In this document: positions 28,631 to 38,659 of the stretch, piece after piece
Layout: each line of letters starts with the position of its first letter
Numbering within the stretch: the stretch's first letter is position 1
Origin: Prorocentrum cordatum
Lineage: Eukaryota; Sar; Dinophyceae; Prorocentrales; Prorocentraceae
Reading direction: 5' to 3'
DNA length: 64,000 nt
Assembly: GCA_963575745.1 (NCBI GenBank)
Contig: CAUYUJ010018616.1
Location: 143,680 to 207,679 of the forward strand
Notes under the pieces: generated by a model
What the model saw: the letters and a program-made list of their open reading frames with translations, nothing else
The model's database searches: none
Told to the model about the DNA's origin: nothing
Translations under genes and position numbers: made by a program

Positions 28631-31050
28631 CTAGGAGGATGGGGGCCCAGCGGGCCCGCGCCTTTGAGGCCCGTCGAGCGGGCCTGGGACCGCGGGAAAA
28701 CCAAAATTGGGTTCACCGCTTTTGCTGGGAGGGGTGATGTCGGCGCTGGCTTTGGTGTTGGAGCGGTCTGATATGAGTTGCACCTGTGGGGCTGGTCACA
28801 GGAACCCATGCTGAATTGCGGTAGATCGTAGATTGCACCACATACATTGCACCGCGTATATTGCACGACATATGCCGTACATCGCCACATAGATTGCACC
28901 GCATATATGCCAAGAGCGCCCCACAGTTCCAATATCACACACGCACATGTGTACACGGATGCTGGGCGACCGATTGGGCAACGCAATCCGCCGACCCAAA
29001 TGATGACGATGCTGGTGTTGAGGATGGCGGACGGCGCTTGCGAGCAAGCTCGCATCGCGACGGTGACGATGATTGCGATGGCATGCGTACATTTGCTTCG
29101 CATAGCGGCAGGATAAATCACTCGCGAAATACAGTTCTCTGCTGTGTCAGAATAAATTACACTACAAGAAATTCTGCTGCTGGCCACAATGGTTGGACAT
29201 GATGAGACTTTGCGGTACTTACAACAGCCGTTGCCATCTTCAACGAATGGCCAAGGCGACACGCAGCTCCAGCTGAACCCGTCCACTTCGGCGTGAAACC
29301 ACACCTCTGCAACCACCTCGCCCGAATCTATTGCCACGACGTCGTTGGCCATTACCGTCCTGTGGCATGCCACAAGACGCCTCGAGGACCTAACGGCCCT
29401 CGCGCCACTGATCGCTGACCTCATTGCCTCGACCACTTTTCGATGGGCATCCTTCAGCCCCCGCAAGGGCCCGCTGTCCAAAGAGGCGCTGATGTCATGC
29501 ATGCCTTGGCACGTCATGTCCTCGAGGACTCCAGTGTCGAAGCTGGTGGTGTTGTGCCGATTGGTGCACATGGCTTTCAGAACTCTGTGTTTTCTCTCTT
29601 GTACAAACGTGTTAAGTAAGAAGCCAAACTTCTGCAGCATCGGCGCTAGATGAACACTGTAGTGGTGCTTTGGGATCCAGATCTCGCGCCCGTAAGCGTC
29701 AACGTGGGCGCGCAAATGCGAGAGCACAGCGGTCTCCAGCTCTCTCGGGGTAACAGCGTTCACGATTGTCAGCGTTTCCACCAGATCGCACAAGAGAAGG
29801 GCACTGGCGACTTCCTTAGCACAAACCCCAGTCGGGCGAACAACGTTCATCAAGTACAATGCAATGACTGGCGTTGCCGATAGCATCTCTGAGGCAGATC
29901 CCCCGAACTTGCCGTCACAACATACTTTCGCACCAGATTCGCAACCGCCTGGCCAACAAAATTTCGTCAAGAATGCCCCGAGCTGCGCGCGCCCTAACGA
30001 GTGCGCGTCCAGTCGACCAAGCAGCGCGCACATCTCGACCACGAAAGTGCCGCTGATGAACAGGATGTGCATCCAATCGAACATTACCAAGTTGGGCATG
30101 TCTAGAGAAAGCACGGGGCATAGAAACGCATTTTCGTCCGAGTGGTTGAAGCCAAGGAATGTTTCCAACTGGGGAAGGTCGGTGCCGCCCCCATGCGCCA
30201 CGGCTTGCAACCTCTCGAGAACTCTCGTGACGGTGTCCTTCGTGTGGACCACATACTTGTCCACTTCTAAACATGCACTCGAGATAAGACGCCCCGTGTG
30301 GTCAGGCAGACACGGGCATTTGTGAAAGACCACATTCTGACACAGCGGGCGAAGTTTGTGGCCCGAGTGCCCCTTGCATAACGTCGACAACTTGTGCGCC
30401 ACCAAGTCTTGCAATAAGCAAAATACCTCGCCGAACACTAGCTGCGGGCTGCCCAACGACAGGTCGAGTTGAACGCCGTTTTTCAAATTGTATGGCGGGG
30501 CAAAACACACATGAAGCAACCTTTTGATCAGCTGGCTCATCCCACCGTCGAGGCGATCCACCTGGCTGGTGCGGATAGCTGACAACGTGAACCACCACTC
30601 CTCCATGCAAAGGAACTCAGGCGGCAAGTCTGCTAGCGTCCAATAAATTCCGTGGCATTTGCGATAATTTCTGGAGTTCAGCTGTTGGCCTGGCGTGACC
30701 TCGTCCGTATACAAGATCATCCTGACCTTGCCACCCGCCTTTTGCAATGCGCCTGCAATCGTGTCCCTGACGCGCGGGGATTGCTTGCAAGCTACTTCCA
30801 GGGCGGCCAGCGGGTGTTGAACAGGAGCCGACATGGCAGCGCCGTCGTCACCAACTAAACCAAGCTGCTGGACCAGCGGGCCAAAGGATGTCTTCTGGCT
30901 GCAGAGTGCCTTGCGCTGCCTGCGCATCGTCCCCTCACTGACGGCATCTGGGATCCCGAACTCACGTGCATCCACCAGGATCTGTGACAGGGCGGCATTG
31001 GATACGTGGCTCTCCCTGCCAAAATCAATAAGCCTGAGTCGCTTAGTCAT
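28507..31050 (-). CDS. Transposase-like protein, DDE candidate (dinoflagellate family)
   Basis: The frame is open for 847 codons from ATG at 31050. I chose this start (MTKRLRLIDF) because upstream codons come from a CTA microsatellite. Residues 1-650 (29101-31050) look like real protein. Candidate acidic triad: D116 in MILYTDEVTPG, D325 in MFDWMHI, E485 in FVQERKHRVLKA, with a PKHHYSVHLAP motif at 460-470. A strand-borne Asp, a second Asp and a helical Glu at this spacing recall the split RNase H fold of CACTA or KDZ/Plavaka-type transposases. The function is inferred. The general pattern (YTDEVTPG, EEWWFTL, RLDGGMSQ, DWMHI, ERKH) matches a family I remember as abundant in dinoflagellates. 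Codons after residue 650 run through a TTGCACC repeat and a GATCGAG minisatellite, so the true stop or splice site is probably near 29100. It is the only long undamaged gene here. No terminal inverted repeats were found around it. Confidence 0.7.
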   Translation of the reverse strand: MTKRLRLIDFGRESHVSNAALSQILVDAREFGIPDAVSEGTMRRQRKALCSQKTSFGPLVQQLGLVGDDGAAMSAPVQHPLAALEVACKQSPRVRDTIAGALQKAGGKVRMILYTDEVTPGQQLNSRNYRKCHGIYWTLADLPPEFLCMEEWWFTLSAIRTSQVDRLDGGMSQLIKRLLHVCFAPPYNLKNGVQLDLSLGSPQLVFGEVFCLLQDLVAHKLSTLCKGHSGHKLRPLCQNVVFHKCPCLPDHTGRLISSACLEVDKYVVHTKDTVTRVLERLQAVAHGGGTDLPQLETFLGFNHSDENAFLCPVLSLDMPNLVMFDWMHILFISGTFVVEMCALLGRLDAHSLGRAQLGAFLTKFCWPGGCESGAKVCCDGKFGGSASEMLSATPVIALYLMNVVRPTGVCAKEVASALLLCDLVETLTIVNAVTPRELETAVLSHLRAHVDAYGREIWIPKHHYSVHLAPMLQKFGFLLNTFVQERKHRVLKAMCTNRHNTTSFDTGVLEDMTCQGMHDISASLDSGPLRGLKDAHRKVVEAMRSAISGARAVRSSRRLVACHRTVMANDVVAIDSGEVVAEVWFHAEVDGFSWSCVSPWPFVEDGNGCCKYRKVSSCPTIVASSRISCSVIYSDTAENCISRVIYPAAMRSKCTHAIAIIVTVAMRACSQAPSAILNTSIVIIWVGGLRCPIGRPASVYTCACVILELWGALGIYAVQSMWRCTAYVVQYTRCNVCGAIYDLPQFSMGSCDQPHRCNSYQTAPTPKPAPTSPLPAKAVNPILVFPRSQARSTGLKGAGPLGPHPPRTLILEVRSSILDPSRTLSILDPPRTSVLDPSNLDPRFLDR
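28830..28905. repeat. Dispersed TTGCACCRCATA motif array
   Basis: GATTGCACCACATACATTGC, ACCGCGTATATTGCACGAC and GATTGCACCGCATATATGCC units of about 15 bp. The cluster lies inside the 3' part of the transposase-like open frame. Confidence 0.7.
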
Positions 31051-31107
31051 GATGACGGCTTGCGCGAAAAGCGCTACGGATCGTCGTCGTCGCGGGCCCG
31101 ACCGCTG

Positions 31108-31484
<377 letters not shown>

Positions 31485-31518
31485 CGAGCCCTCGCAAGAC
31501 CTTTTAGTCGGAGGAGGG

Positions 31519-31519
31519 G

Positions 31520-31552
<33 letters not shown>

Positions 31553-31568
31553 CATATATATATATATA
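31519..31568. repeat. (TA)n microsatellite
   Basis: TATATA steps with a CACATACA interruption, followed by one TTGCACCGCATATG motif of the dispersed array type. Confidence 0.9.
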
Positions 31569-31769
31569 TTGCACCGCATATGTTGCAACACATAGATACA
31601 CGAGTTGAGGCCCACGCTAGCGGGAGCTGCCATGCGCCTCCCTGGGCCCAACGGCACCATCCAGCCTGGGAGTGCCTCATGAGGGCCCCGCGAGGCCCTC
31701 GTCGCATGCACATGCCGATGCTCTGGGGTCAACGCCATTCCACGATCGATTTTCCTCTCGGGCAACCTC

Positions 31770-31998
31770 TGTCCACCAACTGCGCGGCCAACGCTGCAAC
31801 CTCTGACAGCCAACTGCGCGACCAACGCCGCGCGAAGGCTGGCGCCTCTGAAAAAACTGCGCTGGGACTGGAAATGCCGTGCGGATATATGCACTGCGAT
31901 GTCGCAAGGCTGACGCCGCTGAAATATCGCAAGGCTGTCACAAGGCTGACGCCGCTGAAAGGCTGGCACCGCTGAAAGGCTGGCGCCGCTGAGCGGCG
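31770..31998. repeat. 17-bp and 34-bp minisatellites
   Basis: CCAACTGCGCGGCCAACGC and CCAACTGCGCGACCAACGC lie 34 bp apart near 31778-31830. AAGGCTGACGCCGCTGA, AAGGCTGGCACCGCTGA and AAGGCTGGCGCCGCTGA follow at 31908-31992. The stretch separates two minus-strand genes. Confidence 0.75.
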
Positions 31999-32036
31999 GA
32001 TACGAAGGGATGCGAACTGCTGCTGTGCTGAGATAT

Positions 32037-32969
32037 CTAGCCGTAGGGCGAGTAAGCCGTCGGCGGCGGCATTGCCTGGAACGGGGCCTTCGTCACCGTC
32101 AAGATGAGAGGCCGCGGGGGCGCAGCTGCCTTTGATACAGCAGGGGGCGGCACCATGTACCTGGGAGGCGGAAACAACGGTGGCCGCGGGCCTGCGGGTG
32201 GGGCCCTCGGACTGCCCTGCAACCAACTGAGCTGGCTGCCGCCGTGCATCTGCATGTCAGAGCCGATGCCGCCCGTCTGAATGTCGCCGCCGCCGTAGCC
32301 CGCGGCGTGCACGTTGTTCTCGGCCACCTGGCGCGTGAGCAAATGTTCTGGCGTCCTGGGCGCGGCGCCCGCCGAGGCGATGTCATATTGGCTGCCGATG
32401 CCCTGAATGAAGATGCCCTGGGCGCCATTCGAGACGTGCGGGGTGGCGATGAACGATGGCGCGCGGACAGGCGTGGCAACGCCGTGATGAAAGATGTCCT
32501 GCGCGGCGGTGATGCCTGCATGCACGGCGACGTCCTGCGGCATGTCATGCACGGCGGTGCCGTGCGTGATGGCTCCAATGCAAGGTCGGCCCTGCGCGGC
32601 GGTGTCCTGCGCGGCGGGCGCGGCCTCCTGCTGCTCGGCTCCGTCCGCGGTGATGCCCTGCGCGGAAAGATCCCGCGCGATCGCATGCTGGCCGATGTCC
32701 TTCGCATCGGTGCCCTGTGTGGGGGTTGGCGGGAGCTTCGCGGCGACGCCCGCGTGGGCGGCCCCGCCCGCGGGGGCGGTCATGCCCGCGGACGCGGCCA
32801 TGCCCGCGGAGGCGGTCATGCCCGCGGGGGGGGGCCCAGGGTCGGCCCCGCCGCCCGCGGCGGTGCCCCCCCTGCCCTGCTGGCTGTTCTTGCTGACGCT
32901 GATGTTCTGGAACGGGGACGGTTGCGACTCCGTGGTGGACGAGTCGGGGCCTGGAACTGTGAAGCGCAC
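32037..32969 (-). CDS. Pro/Ala/Gly-rich hypothetical protein
   Basis: A 310-codon open frame. The N-terminal part reads RFTVPGPDSSTTESQPSPFQ and NISVSKNSQQGRGG, then a Met-Thr-Ala-Ser-Ala-Gly repeat (residues about 48-75), a middle of loose GI/GIT/QD repeats (AQDIFHHGVATPVRAPSF), and a Pro-rich C-terminus ending KAPFQAMPPPTAYSPYG. No domain is recognised. The start is doubtful: the frame stays open upstream to about 33015 through GGGGYFRHERGS, and an ATG in another frame lies near 32980, so an upstream exon or a frameshift is possible. Composition is low-complexity but not a simple triplet expansion. Orientation matches its neighbours. Confidence 0.4.
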   Translation of the reverse strand: MRFTVPGPDSSTTESQPSPFQNISVSKNSQQGRGGTAAGGGADPGPPPAGMTASAGMAASAGMTAPAGGAAHAGVAAKLPPTPTQGTDAKDIGQHAIARDLSAQGITADGAEQQEAAPAAQDTAAQGRPCIGAITHGTAVHDMPQDVAVHAGITAAQDIFHHGVATPVRAPSFIATPHVSNGAQGIFIQGIGSQYDIASAGAAPRTPEHLLTRQVAENNVHAAGYGGGDIQTGGIGSDMQMHGGSQLSWLQGSPRAPPAGPRPPLFPPPRYMVPPPAVSKAAAPPRPLILTVTKAPFQAMPPPTAYSPYG

Positions 32970-33029
32970 TGACCCGCGTTCATGTCGGAAGTACCCGCCG
33001 CCGCCTGCGACGCGGCCCTAGCGCGCAAT

Positions 33030-34500
33030 GCAAAACCCACGATTCCCCACGCCTCCCCCCTCACCCCTCCCCCCTCCCCCCCCCCCCTCCCCATGCCCAT
33101 ATATTCCCCATGAGCTCCCGCCCGAGCCCCCAGAGTTCAGAGCCTGTCGAGGAGTCCCCGAGAGATCACCGACAGCCCTGCGGGAGGCGGAAGGCCGAAG
33201 GCCCCTGGACAAGCACCCTGGACAGTTAGTCGATTCATGGCATGTCCAACCCTGATCGAACGTGAGGGCTCGGACCATGACGCTGATGGTCGAGAGGAAC
33301 TGCTGTCCGCACCTCGTCATGGCTGAGGATACGGGAAACACCTTCGGGCTACGCCCGAGAATCAATGCTTCACTGAGCAGCCTCGGCTACGTATGGAGGC
33401 TTAGGGCGTCGGTGGTTTGGGGGGGGTCCCCTCTTCCAATCCTTCTCTTCCCCTTCGGGGACAGGTTTGCCGCGCCCCCCCCCCCCTGCCTCCTTTCCAC
33501 ATGGGCATGGCGTTCCCGAGGTGACAGGATGCACTTGTTCGCGAGTGGCGGCTCCAAGGGTGCCTCAGGGGCCCGAAGACGATCTTTCAAGATGGCTCGC
33601 GATTCCCTAATACGCCTCAAGATGCACCCCAAGATGCTCGACAATGCCCCCAGAAAGTCCCAATGCGGCTGGCTACAAGTGGCCACCGAAACCTCAAAGG
33701 CCTCCGAGAGGCCAACATCCTGCAACGGCTTGAAAATAACACTGACTGCCTAGAGAGGGCCGAACACGTTCTGGGCCCGCCGACGGGCCCGACTCGGGTT
33801 CAGGGGGGGCGATGGGGGCCTTCCGAGGCCACAAGATGGCTCCAAGATTGCCCAAGAGGGCCACAGATGCCCAAGTAATCAATGAGTTATTGCATACGCC
33901 CCTTGGGGCTAGCGCCCATAGTGCGCGCAAGCGTCGCCGCATCCCCCGCAAACGTGCGCCTGTGTGCGATGTTGCATCTGACAATCCTGACTGCGGGGGT
34001 GCCTTGCAGGGGTACGCCTCTTGGGGATTGCGCCCAAAGCGTGCGCAAGCATCGTCGCCTGGCGTCGGCGGCCAGGCATCCGAGATGCCTCTGGCCATCT
34101 TGATCGCCCCCCCCCCTCCTCAATCCTCAATCCTCCTCCCCCTCCCACTCCTTCTCGTCATCGCCCATCATGTTATTCATAACACGTCGCTCTCCTCTCT
34201 CATCAATCCTTCCTCTTCCTTCTCCACCTCCACCTGCAAACGGTTCGGGTGCCCCCCTCGTTGCTCTTACACTACCCTCCTCGCACCTCAACTCGCCTGG
34301 GCGCCCTTTCTGTATGGGCCGGTGGAAATATGCGAAGCGCCAAGCACTGATTGGACTGGGTTGGGCCCCACGCATGGGTTGGGCCCCGCGCGAGCATGCT
34401 CGCATAGTGCATTGTAGATAGCCCGACGGTTGCCAGAATAGCGCTGGGTAGCTCCCAGGACGGGTGGATTCAGATAGCTCGGCATTTACCTTACATTGCC
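33030..34500. other. No gene recognised; homopolymer runs and quasi-repeat
   Basis: Poly-C runs at 33050-33095 and 33474-33487, then a CCAAGATG/GGCCCGA-rich tract at 33540-33870 of the dispersed quasi-periodic type. A 100-bp direct duplication is also visible: GGGGCTAGCGCCCATAGTGC near 33905 resembles TGGGGATTGCGCCCAAAGCG near 34022. Confidence 0.5.
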
Positions 34501-34524
34501 CATTGCATATGCGTACTGCCCAGC

Positions 34525-34715
34525 CTCCAAGTGTGGGTGGGTGGGTGGGTGGTGGGTGGGTGGTGGGTGGGTGGTGGGTGGGTGGTGGGTGGGTTGGGTG
34601 GGTGGTGGGTGGGTGTTGGGTGGGCGGGTGGGCGGTGGGCGGGTGGGCGGGTGGTGGGTGGTGGGTGGGTGGCGGGCGGGTTGGCGATGGGTGGGCGGGT
34701 GGGCGGCGGTTGGGC
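34525..34715 (+). repeat. GGTGGGT minisatellite, G-quadruplex candidate
   Basis: GGGTGGGTGGT and GGGTGGGCGGG units of 7-11 bp with at least four G runs in every 20 bp. Not the dinoflagellate or plant-type telomere repeat TTTAGGG. Confidence 0.9.
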
Positions 34716-34754
34716 GATCTACGTATCTATCTTTTTACATGTCTACCCATAGAT

Positions 34755-34830
34755 CAGATCGGTATATATATATATACATACATATATATGTATATATGTA
34801 TGTATGTCTTCTTATCTGTTTATATATATG
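34755..34830. repeat. TA/TATG microsatellite
   Basis: TATATATATACATACATATA and TATGTATGTATG steps. Confidence 0.85.
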
Positions 34831-34959
34831 CCTCTGTTGGTGGTTTGGAGGCGGGAGGTGGATGGTATAATCTGGAGGCGAGTCGCTTTTTCAAGCAGGC
34901 GCGGCGCAACACCACCCGAACGCATAATGCCACAACTGCACCACACTCGCTGCGCACGC

Positions 34960-35165
34960 CAACCGACACGGCCAAACGCCGTTGTCACGGCACGGCCAAC
35001 AGCCGCTGCACCCTGCACGGGAAGACTGCACTTTGATTACTACCGATGCCGTCGGCCCTGCTGCACCCCCTGCTGCACCCCGTCGGCCGTGCCACCACGC
35101 GGCCAAACGCCGCTGCCGTTCTGCACTCCATGGCACGACACGGCCAAACGCCGTTGTCCGTCCCC
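34960..35165. repeat. ACGGCCAAACGCCG repeat cluster
   Basis: ACGGCCAAACGCCGTTGTC at about 34970, CGGCCAAACGCCGCTGCCG near 35100 and ACGGCCAAACGCCGTTGTCC near 35139, with GCTGCACCCC repeats between. It lies just after the stop codon of the minus-strand gene 35169-35729. Confidence 0.65.
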
Positions 35166-35168
35166 GCT

Positions 35169-35729
35169 CTAATCGCTGTCGTAGCCGTCGGTGATAATGT
35201 ACCGAACCTTGAATGTAGGCCTCACTGCACGGGCGCCCTGAAAGGCAGGGTTTGTCGGGATGTCCTCGGCCTGCATCCTGAGAAACTGCTCCCTGACCTC
35301 CTTTGGCATGCTGGCGTCGTCGAGCGACGGCCACTCGTGCTCGAGCGCCCGCTTCCGAGTCTCCTTAGTCGGGGCGGAGCGGGGAGGGTCGCCACCGCCG
35401 CTTCCTTCCTCAGAGGCTGCCGCTGCCGAAGAGGGGGTGCCAACTTTGCCGCTCTCGCTGTGGTCTCCGCCGTCATGGACATCGGCGGGCTCAGCATCTG
35501 GCGCTTCTCCCGACTGAGGACCAGCGCTTCGGAGTTCCGATGGCGTGTGCCGCGGCCCTGCAGAGGGTACGGGGTGCATTGCCGCGGGTGGCGGCGCTGG
35601 CATGCGACTACGCGCAACAGCGCCGAACGAACAAATATGAACGCAATTCGAGCCAAACCGGCTACGGAAGCAAATGCAACCATCACCTGCCCCGCCACCG
35701 CCACCCGCGGGGGCGGGGCCATAGCGCAT
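35169..35729 (-). CDS. Small hypothetical protein with acidic tail
   Basis: A 186-codon frame; the convincing part probably starts at the internal Met near 35603 (MPAPPPAAMHPVPSAGP). It then has a Ser/Gly/Glu-rich linker and a charged C-terminal region: ETRKRALEHEWPSLDDASMP, KEVREQFLRMQAEDIPTNPA, FKVRYIITDGYDSD. The end is a predicted helix followed by a beta-like strand and an acidic tail. No family is recognised. A second frame upstream (MAMPQPTVTITMAIVIIHVI, ending in this region) is hydrophobic and might be an alternative 5' part, but nothing proves it. Orientation agrees with flanking genes. Confidence 0.45.
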   Translation of the reverse strand: MRYGPAPAGGGGGAGDGCICFRSRFGSNCVHICSFGAVARSRMPAPPPAAMHPVPSAGPRHTPSELRSAGPQSGEAPDAEPADVHDGGDHSESGKVGTPSSAAAASEEGSGGGDPPRSAPTKETRKRALEHEWPSLDDASMPKEVREQFLRMQAEDIPTNPAFQGARAVRPTFKVRYIITDGYDSD

Positions 35730-36359
35730 GGGGGCCCCACCATGTTCACCACGAGCGTTTCGCCTGAGGCATCCCCGATGACATGGATGATGACGATGGC
35801 CATCGTGATGGTGACAGTCGGTTGTGGCATTGCCATTGTGGCCGATGGCTACATGAAGGCGAGCGCTGGCGATGCACTATTTTGCGAGGGGTGGCTGGGT
35901 GCATGCATCAATCTTGCGAAGCATCGTGCCTGCGAGTGAAGTCCACAACGGCTGCTTCTATAGCCCCGCGGTGCCAGTCCTAGCAAAGTCAGCACGCGGA
36001 GGAATGCTGCGGGGGGGAGTTGGCGCAGGGGCGGAGGAGGATGGGTTCTGAAGCGGGGCTGGGACTTCGGTGGTAAGATGAGGGACGCCAGGGCGATGAG
36101 GAGGAGGGGGCGGAGAAGGGGGATGTTGAGGAGGATGCCGATACGGAGGGGCGAAGATTGGGATCAGCAGGTGAGCGGGGGCGCTGAGGAGGGGCATGAG
36201 CGGCGGCCGCGGCCGCCTCAGGAAGCAACGCGTCGAACTGACTGGGGCTACATACAAATCGAATTCGTCTGCTCAAGTAGTAAGTTGGCGCGGCAAGCGA
36301 GCAAGCTCAGCTGGGGCGCGCGATCGTCGCCACAACAGGCGTTCACTGAGACGTGCGGC

Positions 36360-37908
36360 CTACTTCCCGAATACACGCTCGTACGACTTCAGCGCCACGT
36401 GGTAGACCTCCTTCGCAACGTCCTTCGCCTCGTCCTCGCCCATGCCACTCGACAAGCACCGCCTCTTGGCGATTCCGTACGCCCTCGAAGTCCAGTCGTT
36501 CTTCCCCTTGTGGTAGGTGGCCTTGCACGTGGCCTCGGAGCGGAAGTCGGAGGCGCAGAGCTTGACGACGGCCGCAGCTGGCCTCTTCCTGGCGGCGCCA
36601 GTCTGCGCGGCGGCGCCAGCGGCCTTGCCGCCTGTGCGAGCCGTAGCCGCGGCAGCGAGAACGTCGGCGACTCTAGCCTTGCCCTCCTTCTTCGTGACCT
36701 TGGATTTGAGCCCCCCCCTTGCCCTTGGCCTTTGCTTTTGCCTTTGCTTTCGGCGCACCGTCGGCCGCTGCCTCAGCCGTGGTCCTGCGCTTGCGCAGCT
36801 TGGCCGTCTCGGCTGCATCTCTGACGGCCTGCTCCAGGTCCTCAACTGGGTCGCACTCCCGAGCGACGGCGGCGATGGGCGGGGAGTCTCCCAGCATGGA
36901 AGGGTGCACAGACGAAGGCGTCGGCGCAGACGGCGAAAGCGAAGACGCCGTCCCCGCCCGAGGCGCCAGCGCAGCCAGCGGGTCGGCCGCCGCCGCGGCC
37001 AGTCCACCTGGGGCGCGCGACGCTGCACCATTCTTCGGGGCCCCGACGATCTGCAACCCAGGGATGGTCCCCATCGCCTGCTGCATGACCTGCGCGAGGG
37101 GGGCAATCGCCGAAGTCACCGCCGTTGCCATCATCTGCTCCGTGGAAGTGCCGTAGGGGACAACTGCGCTGCCCTGCTCCTTCACACCTTTCTTGGACTC
37201 GCGGTAGGCGCAGGACGCCGTCGCGCAAGGCAGGCCCTCAATCACGAACGGCACGGGCTGACTGTCACCGTAAGCATGCTGCAGGTGGGCAGCGGGCAAC
37301 GCCGACGGGTCAGCTGGATACACGAGGATGTGTGCCAGCGGGAACTTCTTATCCTTGTCCAAACTCTTGACGTAGCTCCTGATATTCTTTCCGATGTTCG
37401 ACTGGCTGCCCGCGCCCATGGTCGTCACCTTGAGCCCAGCCAACTGGATGATGCTCGTCGCGCGCTTCAGCACCTGGTTCGAAGGGCAGACCAGCCCCAG
37501 TTTGTACAGCTGCACGGCCACCATGCGGGTAGCAATATCAACATCGATGACATCACTCTTGAAGTAATCGTGAAGCTGCTGCGTGAAATACTTCTCCAAG
37601 GAGTCGCATGTCTGCGGCGGCCGCGTGCCACCCGAAGGGTCGGTGCGTTCTGCGGCGGCGTTGACCGCGGCCGCGATGTTTGCCATCTGGTTGCTGGACC
37701 AGGGCCCCAGCTTAGCCTGGCGCGTCAGGCGGGCGGCACCATCCAAGCTCACGGACATCTGGCTGAAGTGGGCTACGAAGGCGCTGGCCTGAGAGTCGGA
37801 CACGTCGAGGCCAACGGAGCGCTGCAACGTAACGATCTCCGAGCGCTGGTTCAGCTGCGTAACGAGCCCTTCAACCACTTGCTGCGCATGGGGAACAGCG
37901 GCCGCCAT
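36360..37908 (-). CDS. Dinoflagellate orphan-family protein, one frameshift
   Basis: Start ATG at 37908 (MAAAVPHAQQVVEGLVTQLN) chosen because codons upstream run into a palindromic repeat. The N-terminal 250 residues are helical and include DSLEKYFTQQLHDYFKSDVI, YKLGLVCPSNQVLKRATSI and KSLDKDKKFPLAHILVYPAD. An Ala/Pro/Ser linker and a Lys/Ala-rich basic stretch (KAKAKAKAKGKGG) follow. At the C8 run 36711-36718 the frame breaks; the next frame continues KSKVTKKEGKARVADVLAAA and ends SGMGEDEAKDVAKEVYHVAL then KSYERVFGK. The last ~60 residues, with KRPAAA then helix words and conserved Ala/Lys spacing, recall a C-terminal module frequent in dinoflagellate orphans. Function unknown; the basic tract suggests nucleic-acid contact. 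A homopolymer-length error is a likely cause of the break. Confidence 0.65.
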
Positions 37909-38158
37909 CGATGCCACCCTCGCACGCGAAAACAAAAAAAAGCTGAGACCAAGCCTGAACACTCGAGCCACAACTGCTGCGGCGTGCCGAGTGTTCCCCC
38001 GACGCACCCGCTGGCAAATCCACGCACGGCTGGCGACATCGGGCCAGCGCCCGCGAGAGTAGATGGAGTGGGTATGAGGAGGGCGGCCAAACACTCTGGA
38101 TGATGAGGGTTTGAGGGTGACGATGCCGCGAGCGAGGCCAACGGCGAGCGAGGTTGCA

Positions 38159-38423
38159 ATGTTACGATTTGGCGGTGCCAAAACGTAACATATGTTACGG
38201 TTTAGGGGGCCCAAAACGTAACATGTGTTACGTTTCGGGGGGTGCGATTCGTAACATCGCGTTGTTTGTGCAACTCATATGAAATGTTACGAATCGTGGG
38301 GCGCAAATCGTAACACATGTTACGTTTCAGCGGCGGCAGATCGTAACATATGTTACGATTCAGTGGTGGCAGATCGTAGCATTTGTTACGTGTCAGCGGT
38401 AGCAAATCGTAACATCTGGTATG
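38159..38423. promoter_or_regulatory. 33-bp palindromic repeat array upstream of 36360-37908
   Basis: The core CGTAACATATGTTACG, a perfect palindrome, or a close variant, begins at 38184, 38217, 38250, 38309, 38342, 38375 and 38408: steps of 33 bp except one of 59. In that one the palindrome is split after CGTAACAT and resumes as ATGTTACG at 38284-38291, with 26 extra bases between, so the register is kept apart from one insertion. A half-site (ATGTTACG) precedes at 38159. Spacers are 17 bp (TTTCAGCGGCGGCAGAT type). The array starts about 250 bp upstream of the ATG at 37908. Dyad sites in fixed phase suggest binding by a dimeric protein, but a satellite without function is equally possible. 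Confidence 0.7.
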
Positions 38424-38659
38424 CTTCATGACTCGGTGCCCCAGAGAAGCCGCCAACTGAAAGAACTGCCCGCCCATGATCTATCATGACGCCCGTGTGC
38501 CCACCCACCCACCCAACACGCCGCCCGCGCATTTGTCACGATAGCACAGCCCGAAGCCCTGCACGCGATGGAGGGCGGCTGAGCGGCGCAACGCGCCTCT
38601 CAACAAACGTGCCGACAGCCGCGCGCACGCGCGCAGCAGAGTGCGGTGCGCGGGCCCAC

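Noticed and set aside
34525-34715. Telomere-like G-rich repeat
   Set aside because: The unit GGTGGGT lacks the TTTAGGG form expected for dinoflagellate telomeres and is internal.
35222-35836. 204-codon hydrophobic frame overlapping the small acidic-tailed protein
   Set aside because: Its second half is an Arg/Pro-rich shadow of the other frame; only the first ~80 codons look protein-like, too little to call.
38159-38423. CRISPR-like array (palindromic repeats with 17-bp spacers)
   Set aside because: Spacers are similar to each other rather than unique, are too short, no cas genes exist, and the genome is eukaryotic.
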